Positions 7,769-17,408 of a DNA stretch of 36,853 nt are shown piece by piece. The DNA is taken from positions 1 to 36,853 of the forward strand of contig NZ_JAQFWQ010000073.1 in assembly GCF_027706725.1 (NCBI RefSeq), read 5' to 3'. Position 1 is the stretch's first letter; each line of letters starts with the position of its first letter. The stretch comes from Nocardiopsis endophytica. GTDB taxonomy: Bacteria; Actinomycetota; Actinomycetes; Streptosporangiales; Streptosporangiaceae. A program made the position numbers and the translations under genes. Below the pieces are notes generated by a model, which saw nothing but the letters and a program-made list of their open reading frames with translations, had not been told where the DNA came from and ran no database searches.

Positions 7769-8569
7769 ATGAGCCACTCGCTGCGCTACACGGTGAACTG
7801 CTCGCTGCTGTTCACCGAGCTGCCGCTCGACGAGCGCCCCGCCGCCGCCCGCAAGGCCGGCTTCGACGCCGTGGAGTTCTGGTGGCCCTTCGCGAGCCCC
7901 GTCCCCGCCGACCGCGAGGTCGACGCCTTCGTCCGGTCGATCGCCGACGCCGGGGTCCACCTGAGCGGGCTCAACTTCTTCGCCGGCGAGCTGCCCGGCC
8001 CCGACCGCGGGGTGCTCTCCCAGCCCTCCCGCGCCCAGGAGTTCCGCGACAACCTCGACGTCGTCGTGGGCATCGCCCGCCGCACCGGCACCAAGGCCTT
8101 CAACGCCCTCTACGGGCTGCGCCAGGACGGCGTCGACCCGGCCGAGCAGGACCGCGTCGGCCTGGAGTCGATCGTGGCCGCCGCCGAGGCCGTGAAGGCC
8201 GTCGACGGCACCGTCCTGATCGAGCCGGTCAGCGGCTCGGAGGGGTACCCGATCAAGACGGCCGCCGACGGGCTGGAGGTCGTCGGCAGGGCCCACGCCG
8301 CAGGCGCGGCCAACGTCGCCCTGCTGGCCGACTTCTTCCACCTGGCCGTCAACGGCGACGACGTGGCCGCCGCCGTGCGCGACCACGCCGCCGCGTTCGG
8401 GCACGTCCAGATCGCCGACGCCCCCGGCCGCGGCGAGCCCGGCACCGGTGGCCTGCCGATCCAGGAGCTCCTGGCCGCCGCCCAGGCGGGCGGCTACAAC
8501 GGCTACGTGGGCCTGGAGTACAAGCCGACCGTGCCCACCGCCGAGAGCTTCGGCTGGATCGGCCGCTGA
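7769..8569 (+). CDS. hyi: Hydroxypyruvate isomerase
   Basis: The 266-residue TIM-barrel enzyme interconverts tartronate semialdehyde and hydroxypyruvate. Visible family features are RYTVNCSLLFTELPL at the N-terminus, FDAVEFWWPF, the catalytic glutamate in VLIEPVSG, the metal-binding region LLADFFHLAV, and the second catalytic glutamate in GYVGLEYKP. ATG 7769 fits the conserved N-terminus and follows GAGGGAG; an earlier in-frame start would begin before the promoter. It is the first of three co-directional genes and is separated by 53 bp from the reductase gene. Sugar-phosphate isomerase/epimerase relatives share the fold, but the glxR-gcl neighbours support the specific call. Confidence 0.9.
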   Translation: MSHSLRYTVNCSLLFTELPLDERPAAARKAGFDAVEFWWPFASPVPADREVDAFVRSIADAGVHLSGLNFFAGELPGPDRGVLSQPSRAQEFRDNLDVVVGIARRTGTKAFNALYGLRQDGVDPAEQDRVGLESIVAAAEAVKAVDGTVLIEPVSGSEGYPIKTAADGLEVVGRAHAAGAANVALLADFFHLAVNGDDVAAAVRDHAAAFGHVQIADAPGRGEPGTGGLPIQELLAAAQAGGYNGYVGLEYKPTVPTAESFGWIGR

Positions 8570-8622
8570 CCCGGCCGCCACGCCCCGCCGCGCAGACCAC
8601 AGACCCGGAAGGAAACAGCCAC

Positions 8623-9516
8623 ATGTCCCAGCCGCGCACCGTCGCCTTCATCGGCCTCGGCATCATGGGCCTGCCCATGGCCGTCAACCTCGCCAAGGCC
8701 GGCTTCGAGGTCACCGGATACAACCGCAGCCCGGAGAAGGCGCGCAAACTCGCCGAGCAGGGCGGCAAGGCGGCCTCCTCGGTCGCCGAGGCGGTCGCCG
8801 GAGCCGACGCCGTCATCACCATGGTCCCCGACTCCCCGGATGTCGAGGAGGTGCTGCTGGGCGAGGACGGCGTCTACGCCAACGCCCGCCCCGGCGCCCT
8901 GGTCATCGACATGAGCACCATCCGCCCCGACGTGGCCCGCGACGTGGCCGCCAAGGGCGCCGAGCGCGGCCTCCGGGTCCTCGACGCCCCGGTCAGCGGC
9001 GGCGAGGCCGGCGCCATCGAGGCGAAGCTGTCCATCATGGTCGGCGGCGCCCCGGAGGACTTCGAGGCGGCCCGCCCGATCTTCGACGTGCTGGGCACCA
9101 CCCCGGTGCTGGTCGGCCCCTCGGGCGCCGGGCAGACCGTCAAGGCCGCCAACCAGCTCATCGTGGCCGGCAACATCCAGCTGGTCGCCGAGGCGCTGGT
9201 CTTCCTGGAGGCGCACGGCGTCGACACCGAGGAGGGCCTCAAGGTCCTCAACGGCGGCCTCGCGGGCAGCACCGTCATGACCCGCAAGGGCGAGGGCATG
9301 CGCAACCGGCAGTTCGCCCCGGGCTTCCGGATCGAGCTGCACGACAAGGACATGAAGATCGTGACGACCGCGGCCCGTGAGGCCGGTGTGTCGATCCCGC
9401 TGGGGGCGCTGGTGGCGCAGTTCGTGGGCGCCCTCAAGGCCCAGGGGCACGGCGGCCTGGACCACTCCGCGCTGCTCAAGCTCGTGGAGCAGCTCTCCGG
9501 CGAGCAGAAGCAGTAG
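8623..9516 (+). CDS. glxR: Tartronate semialdehyde reductase (2-hydroxy-3-oxopropionate reductase)
   Basis: The 297-residue beta-hydroxyacid dehydrogenase reduces tartronate semialdehyde to glycerate with NAD(P)H. The Rossmann motif FIGLGIMGLPM starts at residue ~9. The substrate loop DAPVSGGEAGA, the catalytic lysine region GQTVKAANQL and the C-terminal helix with LHDKDMKIV are all present. GGAAGGAA lies about 7 bp before the ATG. Length and motif order match GarR/GlxR; 3-hydroxyisobutyrate dehydrogenase is the main alternative family. Position between hydroxypyruvate isomerase and glyoxylate carboligase makes the glyoxylate-salvage role the best reading. Confidence 0.92.
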   Translation: MSQPRTVAFIGLGIMGLPMAVNLAKAGFEVTGYNRSPEKARKLAEQGGKAASSVAEAVAGADAVITMVPDSPDVEEVLLGEDGVYANARPGALVIDMSTIRPDVARDVAAKGAERGLRVLDAPVSGGEAGAIEAKLSIMVGGAPEDFEAARPIFDVLGTTPVLVGPSGAGQTVKAANQLIVAGNIQLVAEALVFLEAHGVDTEEGLKVLNGGLAGSTVMTRKGEGMRNRQFAPGFRIELHDKDMKIVTTAAREAGVSIPLGALVAQFVGALKAQGHGGLDHSALLKLVEQLSGEQKQ

Positions 9517-9667
9517 GAAAAAGGGATCCCGCCGCGGGACGGCCGTGGACGGTTCGCGACTTACGTGTGTGTGCTCAGCGCGAACCGCCGAGGCCTGGGT
9601 GTTGGCCGCACCCTTGGTCCCGCAGGCGGGCCCATCGACCCCCCTAGCACTGAAGGGTTCACAGCAA

Positions 9668-11383
9668 ATGGTACAGATGCCCGCCATGAACGCGGCCGTC
9701 GAGGTCCTGAAAGACGAGGGCGTCGACACCGCCTTCGGCTGCCCCGGCGCCGCGATCCTCCCCTTCTACAAGGCTCTCGAGCAGGTCGGAGGGATCGAGC
9801 ACCTGACGGTCCGCCATGAGGAGGGCGCGACCCACATGGCCGACGGCTGGGCCCGCACCACCGGCAAGGTGGGCGTGGCCATCGGCACCTCCGGCCCCGC
9901 CGGGACCAACATGATCACCGGCCTGTACACGGCGATGGCCGACTCCATCCCGATCGTGTGCATCACCGGCCAGAACCGCACCGACCTGCTGGACAAGGAG
10001 GGCTTCCAGGCGGTCGACATCGTCGAGATCGCCAAGCCCGTCACCAAGTGGGCCGTGCAGATCAAGGAGGCCGGCACCGCCCCGTGGATCTTCCGCGAGG
10101 CCTTCCGGGTCGCCCGCGAGGGCCGCCCGGGCCCGGTGCTCATCGACATCCCGCTGGACGTCGCCCAGCAGGAGATCTCCTACGACCCCTCCATCGACGC
10201 CCCGCTCCGGGTCAACGACGTCGTCCCGCACCGCCCGCGGGTGGAGCGCGCGCTGGACATGCTGCTGGAGGCCGAGCGCCCGCTCATCCTCGCCGGCGGC
10301 GGCATCATCATCTCCGAGGCCTCCGCGGAGCTGACCGAGCTCGCCGAGCTGCTGCGGGTCCCCGTCCAGGTGACCCTCATGGGCAAGGGCTCCTTCGACG
10401 AGGAGTCCGAGCTGTACGCGGGCATGACCGGCGTGCAGACCTCCCAGCGCTACGGCAACGCCTCCTTCCTGGAGTCGGACCTGGTGCTGGCGGTGGGCGC
10501 GCGCTTCGCCGACCGGCACACCGGCGCCATCGACGTCTACCGGGGCGACCGGAGGTTCATCCACGTCGACATCGAGGCCACCCAGCTCGGCCGGGTCTTC
10601 GAGCCCGACCTGGGCATCGTGTCCGACGCGAAGCTGTTCCTGCGCGAGCTCATCGACGCCGCCAAGAAGCGCTCCGCCAGGGCGCAGGTGGGCGCCTGGA
10701 TCGAGCGGGTCGGCGAGCTCAAGCGGACCCTGGGCCGGCGCGAGGACTTCGACAGCGTGCCGATCAAGGCCCCGCGCGTCTACAAGGAGATCAACGAGGT
10801 CTTCGGCGAGGACACCTACTTCGTCACCGCCATCGGCCTCTACCAGATCTGGGGCGGCCAGCACCAGAAGGCCTACAAGCCGCGCCACTACCAGATCTGC
10901 GGCCAGGCGGGCCCACTCGGCTGGGAGATCCCGGCGGCCATCGGCGTCAAGAAGGCGCTGAAGGACACCGAGCCCGACGCCGAGGTGGTCGGCATCGTCG
11001 GCGACTACGGCTTCCAGTACATGGTCGAGGAGCTGGCCGTCGCCGCCCAGTACGACGTGCCGTTCGTGATCATCATGCTCAACAACGAGTACCTGGGGCT
11101 GATCCGCCAGGCGGAGATCCCCTACGACATGAACTACCAGGTCGACATCCACTACGACGACCACGGCACGGACAGCGTCAAGATCATGGAGGCCTACGGC
11201 TGCTCCGGGCGCCGCGTCTTCGACCCGTCGGAGATCCGCGAGTCCATCGAGTGGGCCCGCAAGCAGGCGCAGGCCACCTCCCGGCCGGTGCTCGTGGAGA
11301 TCATGATCGAGCGCGAGGCCAACACTCCCCACGGTCCGGCGATCAACGCCGTGAAGGAGTTCGAGCCCGCCCCTGAGGCGTAG
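9668..11383 (+). CDS. gcl: Glyoxylate carboligase (tartronate-semialdehyde synthase)
   Basis: The 571-residue ThDP enzyme condenses two glyoxylates to tartronate semialdehyde and CO2. It aligns end to end with E. coli Gcl as I recall it: AFGCPGAAILPFY, GTSGPAGTNMITGLY, SIPIVCITGQ, FQAVDIVEIAKPVTK, NCGQAGPLGW-like CGQAGPLGWEIP, the ThDP-Mg region GDYGFQYMVEELAVAAQ...LNN, and NNEYLGLIRQAE. Residue 51 is Glu (codon GAG at 9818), in RHEEGATHM, where E. coli Gcl has Val51 in RHVEGASHM. Glu there is the canonical ThDP-enzyme residue, so the catalytic detail may differ. The start ATG 9668 has GAAGGG 10 bp upstream. Acetolactate synthase is excluded by the Gcl-specific segments and by context. A 151-bp gap separates it from glxR, so an extra promoter is possible. 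Confidence 0.93.
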   Translation: MVQMPAMNAAVEVLKDEGVDTAFGCPGAAILPFYKALEQVGGIEHLTVRHEEGATHMADGWARTTGKVGVAIGTSGPAGTNMITGLYTAMADSIPIVCITGQNRTDLLDKEGFQAVDIVEIAKPVTKWAVQIKEAGTAPWIFREAFRVAREGRPGPVLIDIPLDVAQQEISYDPSIDAPLRVNDVVPHRPRVERALDMLLEAERPLILAGGGIIISEASAELTELAELLRVPVQVTLMGKGSFDEESELYAGMTGVQTSQRYGNASFLESDLVLAVGARFADRHTGAIDVYRGDRRFIHVDIEATQLGRVFEPDLGIVSDAKLFLRELIDAAKKRSARAQVGAWIERVGELKRTLGRREDFDSVPIKAPRVYKEINEVFGEDTYFVTAIGLYQIWGGQHQKAYKPRHYQICGQAGPLGWEIPAAIGVKKALKDTEPDAEVVGIVGDYGFQYMVEELAVAAQYDVPFVIIMLNNEYLGLIRQAEIPYDMNYQVDIHYDDHGTDSVKIMEAYGCSGRRVFDPSEIRESIEWARKQAQATSRPVLVEIMIEREANTPHGPAINAVKEFEPAPEA

Positions 11384-11397
11384 GGGCGCACGAGACG

Positions 11398-11437
11398 GGG
11401 GCGCGGCGGCCGCGGAGGCGGAAGGCCGCCCCGCCCC
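11398..11437. terminator. Terminator hairpin after gcl
   Basis: Arms 11398-11411 and 11424-11437 pair at 13 of 14 positions around a 12-nt loop, 15 bp after the gcl stop. No T-run follows. Confidence 0.55.
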
Positions 11438-11454
11438 TTCCCGCCCGGTTGCGT

Positions 11455-11532
11455 CGGTGGCCGCTTGGCCGGGCCACCGCCGCACACCGGCACACGGCGG
11501 GGCGCATCGGTGGTCACTTGGCCGGATCACCG
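11455..11532. repeat. Two near-identical 25-bp hairpin repeats
   Basis: The repeats at 11455-11479 and 11508-11532 start 53 bp apart and agree at 21 of 25 bases, sharing CTTGGCCGG in the middle. Each can fold on itself: GGTGGCC with GGCCACC in the first, GGTGGTC with GATCACC in the second. Some differences fall on both sides of the stem. They may be tandem operators or duplicated terminators. Confidence 0.55.
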
Positions 11533-11566
11533 CGGCGCCCCGCCGCTTCCGTCTCCACCGTCCTCT

Positions 11567-11630
11567 CGTTGATCTCGGGAAAAGCGCCCCTTGAACCGCG
11601 CCGGAAGCGTCGTTACTCCCGAGATCAACG
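11567..11630. repeat. Palindromic intergenic element, copy B (64 bp)
   Basis: This 64-bp copy has the same perfect 14-bp ends (CGTTGATCTCGGGA and complement) as the copies at 1663 and 20758. It shares AAAAGCGCCCCT and AGCGTCGTT internally with copy C. It lies about 70 bp upstream of the leuA promoter candidate and lacks the AGAGCCCGCGCGGA flank. Confidence 0.85.
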
Positions 11631-11696
11631 GCGGAGGGGCGGGCGGTTCCACTCGGGGAACAGGGGCCGCTCCTCACTCCGCGTCCACAGGTCTGC

Positions 11697-11702
11697 TACT
11701 GT
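11697..11702 (+). promoter_or_regulatory. Predicted -10 box of the leuA operon
   Basis: TACTGT fits an actinobacterial -10. It would place the transcript start near 11709, only a few bases before the leader-peptide ATG at 11713. The -35 region is weak. Confidence 0.4.
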
Positions 11703-11712
11703 GTCCAACGTT

Positions 11713-11760
11713 ATGCTGCGCGAGCTGCTCCTCCTTAGCGGCCGCGGCGGGGGTCGCTAG
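11713..11760 (+). CDS. Leucine leader peptide of the leuA attenuator
   Basis: A 15-residue open frame reads MLRELLLLSGRGGGR and ends in TAG. Five of its first eight residues are leucine, four in a row (CTG CTC CTC CTT). It starts about 130 bp before leuA and just after a plausible -10 box, so it would be translated leaderless or nearly so. A leucine-codon run ahead of a leucine-biosynthesis gene is the hallmark of ribosome-mediated attenuation, which is known for actinobacterial leuA. The peptide itself is not expected to have another function. The RNA immediately downstream can fold into a 12-bp stem. Confidence 0.75.
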   Translation: MLRELLLLSGRGGGR

Positions 11761-11781
11761 AGGTCGACTCCCTCGCCGCGG
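11742..11781 (+). promoter_or_regulatory. leuA attenuator stem
   Basis: CCGCGGCGGGGG (11742-11753) can pair with CCCTCGCCGCGG (11770-11781) over 12 bp with one G-U pair. The 5' arm overlaps the end of the leader peptide, directly after its leucine codons. The 3' arm could instead pair (CGCGG with CCGCG near 11815-11819) to form a weaker stem followed by the U-rich GATCTTTTCT. Which fold terminates is inference. Confidence 0.5.
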
Positions 11782-11834
11782 GGCTTCGGCATGCTCTTGT
11801 CGGCCGTTTCGACACCGCGTGATCTTTTCTCTGA

Positions 11835-13558
<1,724 letters not shown>

Positions 13559-13559
<1 letters not shown>

Positions 13560-13572
13560 GAGCCCGCGCGGA
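13559..13572 (+). repeat. Solo copy of the palindrome-flank motif
   Basis: AGAGCCCGCGCGGA begins at the last base of the leuA stop codon. The identical 14-mer flanks palindromic element copies A (1632-1645) and C (20839-20852, opposite strand). Here no 64-bp palindrome follows. Confidence 0.55.
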
Positions 13573-13663
13573 CGAGCGGGCGGAGCCCGTACTGATCCCG
13601 GGGCGGTCGGACTCACGGTGTCCGTCTCCACTCCGACTTCCCTGAGAACAACGGCACGCACGA

Positions 13664-13696
13664 AGGGCGCCCCGGGACCATGTCCCGGGGCGCCCT
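13664..13696. terminator. Bidirectional terminator between leuA and the CAP gene
   Basis: AGGGCGCCCCGGGAC (13664-13678) and GTCCCGGGGCGCCCT (13682-13696) are perfect 15-bp complements around a 3-nt loop. They sit between convergent genes. Confidence 0.8.
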
Positions 13697-13741
13697 CGGC
13701 GCAGGGGGCGGGTCAGGTGTGGGGCCGACCCGGTGCGCACA

Positions 13742-14644
13742 TCAGGAGTAGCCGAAGTTCTGTGCCCAGTACCCGTCGGTCTCGCCGACGCCGATGGCCA
13801 CGAAGTCGCAGTTGAGGATGTTCTTGCGGTGGCCCTCGCTGTTCATCCAGCCGTCCATGACCGCTTCGGCCGACGTGTAGCCCGCCGCCACGTTCTCCCC
13901 GCCCCAGGCGGTGTACCCGGCCTCGGCGGCGCGATCGGCGGGGCCGACGCCCTCCGGCGTGTCGTGCGACATGTAGTCGCGCTCGGCCATGTCCTTGCTG
14001 TGCTTCTGCGAGGCGTTGGTGAGCTTGGAGTCGATCCGGAGCGGTCCGCACCCGGCGTCCGCGCGCTCATCGTTGGCCAGCGACACCACCTCGCGGGTGA
14101 GCGCCGATCCGCCGCCCTGGGCGCCGGCGCCGCCGGATCCGCCGGACCCGCCGGAGTCCCCGGAAGAGGAGTCCGACGCGCCGTCCTCGCGGTCCCCCGA
14201 GCCGTCCTCGGCGGGCTCCTCGGAGGCGCTCACGCTGTCCTTGCCGGAGGAGGCCGATCCCGTGCCCCCGTCACCGCTCCCGGAGCCCTCGGAGCCCTCG
14301 GAGCCTTCGGCGCCGCTGCCGCCGCCGGAGCCGCCCTGGGCGCCCGAGGCGCCTTCGGAGCCGTCGAAGAAGTCGTCGGCGGCCGGGGGGAGGCCGTTGT
14401 CGGCCCCGGTCCCGGCCTCGGAGCCGTCCTTGGGCATCGCGGCCTGTGATGTGAGTTCCGGGCCGCCCGCGGTGGCCAGCACGAGCGCCGCCGCGGTGCC
14501 CAGGCCGACCGGCAGTGCCAGCACGGTCGCCAGCATCACGCGCCGTCCGGTGCGCGGTCCGCGGCCGGCCTCGGCGGACCGCGCGCGGCGGCCTCGGGCC
14601 TCGCGCCGATCGCGTGGGCCGTGCCTTCGGCGTCCTCGTCCCAT
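13742..14644 (-). CDS. Secreted or membrane-anchored CAP-domain (SCP/PR-1-like) protein
   Basis: The 300-residue protein has three parts. The basic N-terminus is followed by one hydrophobic segment (VMLATVLALPVGLGTAAALV, about residues 36-58), serving as signal or anchor. Residues ~65-175 are a Ser/Gly/Glu-rich linker containing short repeats (EGSEGSEGS, encoded by 9-bp direct repeats). Residues ~178-300 form the CAP domain, with LANDERADAGCGPL, HSKDMAERDYMSHDTPEG, GENVAAG, GWMNSEGHRKNIL and YWAQNFG. Cysteines in GCGPL and NILNCDF could pair. ATG 14644 is preceded by GGGAGGA. The bacterial family's extracellular role is unsettled, so no enzymatic function is claimed. It is divergent from recO. 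Confidence 0.9.
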   Translation of the reverse strand: MGRGRRRHGPRDRREARGRRARSAEAGRGPRTGRRVMLATVLALPVGLGTAAALVLATAGGPELTSQAAMPKDGSEAGTGADNGLPPAADDFFDGSEGASGAQGGSGGGSGAEGSEGSEGSGSGDGGTGSASSGKDSVSASEEPAEDGSGDREDGASDSSSGDSGGSGGSGGAGAQGGGSALTREVVSLANDERADAGCGPLRIDSKLTNASQKHSKDMAERDYMSHDTPEGVGPADRAAEAGYTAWGGENVAAGYTSAEAVMDGWMNSEGHRKNILNCDFVAIGVGETDGYWAQNFGYS

Positions 14645-14866
14645 CGGGTCCTCCCGTTGCTCGGGTGGGAAGCGGGGTGTGCGTGATCGTAGAGCAATAT
14701 GGCCGATTTGCCGATATCGCGGGGGTTTTCGCAGTTCGCCGGGGTGGTGCGGGGCGCCACCGGAACGCCCCCGGGGCGGGGCGGGAACCGCGGCGCCCGG
14801 AGCCGCCCGCCGGACGGGGCCCAGACGGGGGCGCCCCGCCCGGTCGGCACGGCGCCGTGTATCCGC

Positions 14867-14872
14867 GACAAT
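14867..14872 (+). promoter_or_regulatory. Predicted -10 box for leaderless recO
   Basis: GACAAT lies 6 bp before the GTG start of recO and no Shine-Dalgarno sequence is visible. This is the layout of a leaderless actinobacterial transcript. The 235-bp gap to the divergent CAP gene holds nothing else clear. Confidence 0.4.
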
Positions 14873-14878
14873 GGTCAG

Positions 14879-15607
14879 GTGAGCCTTTACCGCGACGAGG
14901 GGGTCGTCCTCCGCACCCAGAAGCTGGGGGAGGCCGACCGCATCGTGACCCTGCTGACCCGGCGCACCGGACTGGTGCGGGCGGTCGGCAAGGGGGTGCG
15001 CCGCACCAAGTCGCGCTTCGGGGCCCGGCTGGAGCCCTTCAGCCACGTCGACGTGCAGCTGTACACCGGCCGCACCCTCGACGTGATCACCCAGGCCGAG
15101 ACGGTGCGCCCCTACGGTGAGCGCATCGTCGCCGACTACGCCCGCTACACCGCCGCCACCGCCATGCTGGAGACGGCCGAGAAGGTGGTGGCGGTCGAGA
15201 AGGACCCGGCACTGCGCCAGTTCCTCCTGCTCATCGGCGCGCTGCGTACGCTGGGCGAGGGAGGGCACGAGCCGCGGCTGGTGCTCGATGCCTATCTGCT
15301 GCGGTCGCTGGCCGTGGCGGGGTACGCGCCCGCGCTGGGCGAGTGCGCCCGCTGCGGCGGCGCCGACCCGCGCGGGTTCGCCGTGCACGCCGGGGGAGCG
15401 GTGTGCGGGGTGTGCCGCCCGCACGGGTCGGTCCACCCCGCGCCGGAGACCGTCGCGCTGATGGGCGCGCTGCTCGGCGGGGACTGGGCGGCCGCCGACG
15501 CCAGCCAGGAGCGGCACCGGAGCGAGTGCAGCGGCCTGGTCGCCGCCTACCTGCAGTGGCACCTCGAAAACGGAATCCGATCCCTGCGCCTAGTGGAGCG
15601 TTCGTGA
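14879..15607 (+). CDS. recO: DNA repair protein RecO
   Basis: The 242-residue protein is the recombination mediator that works with RecR to load RecA and anneal SSB-coated strands. The N-terminal OB fold begins [26 protein letters not shown] and continues through [16 protein letters not shown]. The C-terminal helical part carries a four-cysteine zinc site, CARCGG and CGVCRP. GTG 14879 is chosen because the conserved sequence starts at once and a -10-like box lies just before; a nearby ATG at 14871 is out of frame and stops. It overlaps uppS by four bases (GTGA), so the genes are coupled. The recO-uppS order is common in actinobacteria. Confidence 0.94.
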   Translation: MSLYRDEGVVLRTQKLGEADRIVTLLTRRTGLVRAVGKGVRRTKSRFGARLEPFSHVDVQLYTGRTLDVITQAETVRPYGERIVADYARYTAATAMLETAEKVVAVEKDPALRQFLLLIGALRTLGEGGHEPRLVLDAYLLRSLAVAGYAPALGECARCGGADPRGFAVHAGGAVCGVCRPHGSVHPAPETVALMGALLGGDWAAADASQERHRSECSGLVAAYLQWHLENGIRSLRLVERS

Positions 15608-16470
15608 GCCTGTTCAACCCGTCCGCGTCCAAGTCCGGCCGGGGCTACGCGCCCCCGTCGCCGCACCCCAGCGGGGCGCGTCCGCCGGTACTGCCCAAGG
15701 CCGTGGTCCCCAAGCACGTCGCCATCGTCATGGACGGCAACGGCCGCTGGGCCAAGGAGCGCGGGCTGCCCCGCACGGAAGGGCACAAGGCGGGCGAGGG
15801 CTCCCTGTTCGACGTCATCGAGGGCGCCCTGGAGATGGGGATCCCCTACCTGTCGGCGTACGCCTTCTCCACCGAGAACTGGAAGCGCTCGCCCGAGGAG
15901 GTGCGCTTCCTCATGGGCTTCAACCGCGACGTCATCCGCCGCCGCCGCGACGAGCTGCACGCCATGGGCGTGCGGGTGCGCTGGGCCGGGCGGCGCGGAC
16001 GCCTGTGGAAGAGCGTCATCTCCGAGCTGGAGGACGCCGAGGAGATGACCAAGGACAACACCGCGCTCACCCTGCAGTTCTGCGTGAACTACGGCGGGCG
16101 CGCCGAGATCGTGGACGCGGCGGCCGAACTGGCCCGCGCCGCCGCCGAGGGGCGCATCGACCCGGCCAAGATCTCCGAGTCCGACTTCTCCGCCCGCCTG
16201 GACGAGCCGGACGTGCCCGACGTCGACATGTTCCTGCGCTCATCGGGCGAGCAGCGGTTCTCCAACTTCCTGCTCTGGCAGTCGGCCTACGCCGAGTTCG
16301 TCTTCCTGGACACGCTCTGGCCCGACTTCGACCGGCGCCACCTGTGGCACGCCTGCGAGGTCTACGCCTCGCGGGACCGCCGCTACGGCGGCGCCGAGCC
16401 CAACCCGCTGCCCGAGCCCTCCGGCGCGGCCGACCGGGCGCGCGCGGACCAGGGGGAGGCGGCCGAATGA
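15604..16470 (+). CDS. uppS: Isoprenyl (undecaprenyl/decaprenyl) diphosphate synthase
   Basis: The 288-residue cis-prenyltransferase makes the long-chain polyprenyl diphosphate lipid carrier for cell-wall synthesis. Key features are [17 protein letters not shown] with the Mg-binding Asp (D44), [25 protein letters not shown] and [24 protein letters not shown] ~35-residue basic/proline-rich N-terminal extension precedes the core, as in many actinobacterial forms. GTG 15604 overlaps the recO stop. Its stop overlaps the ATG of the downstream SGNH hydrolase. Product chain length cannot be read from the sequence. Confidence 0.95.
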   Translation: MSLFNPSASKSGRGYAPPSPHPSGARPPVLPKAVVPKHVAIVMDGNGRWAKERGLPRTEGHKAGEGSLFDVIEGALEMGIPYLSAYAFSTENWKRSPEEVRFLMGFNRDVIRRRRDELHAMGVRVRWAGRRGRLWKSVISELEDAEEMTKDNTALTLQFCVNYGGRAEIVDAAAELARAAAEGRIDPAKISESDFSARLDEPDVPDVDMFLRSSGEQRFSNFLLWQSAYAEFVFLDTLWPDFDRRHLWHACEVYASRDRRYGGAEPNPLPEPSGAADRARADQGEAAE

Positions 16471-17300
16471 GCGCGGCCGAGGAGCCCGGGAAGGCCTCAG
16501 CGGCGGCCGGCCTGCTCACGCGCTCGCCGCTCACCTATGTGGCGGTGGGCGACAGCTTCACCGAGGGCGTCGGCGACCCCGGGCCCGACGGCGCCTTCCG
16601 CGGCTGGGCCGACCGGTTCGCCGAGCACCTGGCCGCGGAGGTCCCGGAGGTGCGCTATGCCAACCTGGCGGTGCGCGGCAAGCTCATCCGGCAGATCATG
16701 ACCGACCAGCTGCCCCGCGCGCTGGAGCTGGAGCCGGACCTGGTCACCCTGTGCGCGGGCGGCAACGACCTGCTCCGCCCCGGCGCCGACCCCGACGCCA
16801 TCGCCCGCATCCTGGAGCACGCGGTCCGCCGGCTGCGCGCCCGGGGCGCCGAGGTGGTGCTCTTCACCGGCGTGAACATCTCCGGCGGGTACATGCGGGC
16901 CCGCATCGGCCACTTCGCGCGCTTCTACCTGAACATCCGCTCGATCGCCGACCGGCACGGCTGCCGCGTCGTCGACCAATGGTCCATGGCGGCGCTGACC
17001 GACCCGCGCGCCTGGGACGACGACCGGCTGCACATGTCGCCCGAGGGGCACCGGCGCCTGGCGCTGAAGGTGTGCGAGGCCGTCGGCCTCCAGGGCCGGG
17101 GCTCGGGGGACGAGCCCTGGCCCCCGGCGCCGCCCGCGGACGGGCGCGCCGAGGCGGCCCGGGAGAACCTGCGCTGGGCGCGGGAGTTCCTGGTGCCGTG
17201 GATCGGGCGGCGCCTGACCGGCCGCTCCTCGGGGGACGGCGTCCGGCCCAAGCGGCCCGACGCGCTCCCGCTGCGCCCGCAGGCCCCCGCCGACCGGTGA
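16467..17300 (+). CDS. SGNH/GDSL hydrolase, first paralogue
   Basis: The 277-residue protein is an SGNH-fold esterase or lipase-like hydrolase of unknown substrate. The blocks are clear: GDSFTEG with nucleophile S30, a Gly-containing block II (YANLAVRGK), CAGGND in block III, and the catalytic Asp/His pair in [10 protein letters not shown]. There is no signal peptide or membrane segment, so it should be cytoplasmic. The ATG overlaps the uppS stop (ATGA), making it the third gene of recO-uppS. The C-terminal [22 protein letters not shown] tail is conserved in the next gene. The link to the polyprenyl-lipid gene may hint at a lipid substrate, but this is only context. Confidence 0.88.
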   Translation: MSAAEEPGKASAAAGLLTRSPLTYVAVGDSFTEGVGDPGPDGAFRGWADRFAEHLAAEVPEVRYANLAVRGKLIRQIMTDQLPRALELEPDLVTLCAGGNDLLRPGADPDAIARILEHAVRRLRARGAEVVLFTGVNISGGYMRARIGHFARFYLNIRSIADRHGCRVVDQWSMAALTDPRAWDDDRLHMSPEGHRRLALKVCEAVGLQGRGSGDEPWPPAPPADGRAEAARENLRWAREFLVPWIGRRLTGRSSGDGVRPKRPDALPLRPQAPADR

Positions 17301-17408
17301 CGCACAGTGGCCGTCCGGTCCCCTCGGGACCGTGACGGCCGTTACAAACGTGATCAGGCCCGTAACCTACTGTCGCGTAACCAGGGGTCCGAGGGGCATC
17401 ATCGACCC

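Larger units (their letters stand above)
11384..11712. other. Intergenic region upstream of the leuA leader
   Basis: No gene is visible in these 329 bp. The stretch holds the gcl terminator (11398-11437), two near-identical 25-bp hairpins (11455-11479 and 11508-11532), palindromic element copy B (11567-11630) and a likely leuA promoter near 11697. Confidence 0.65.
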
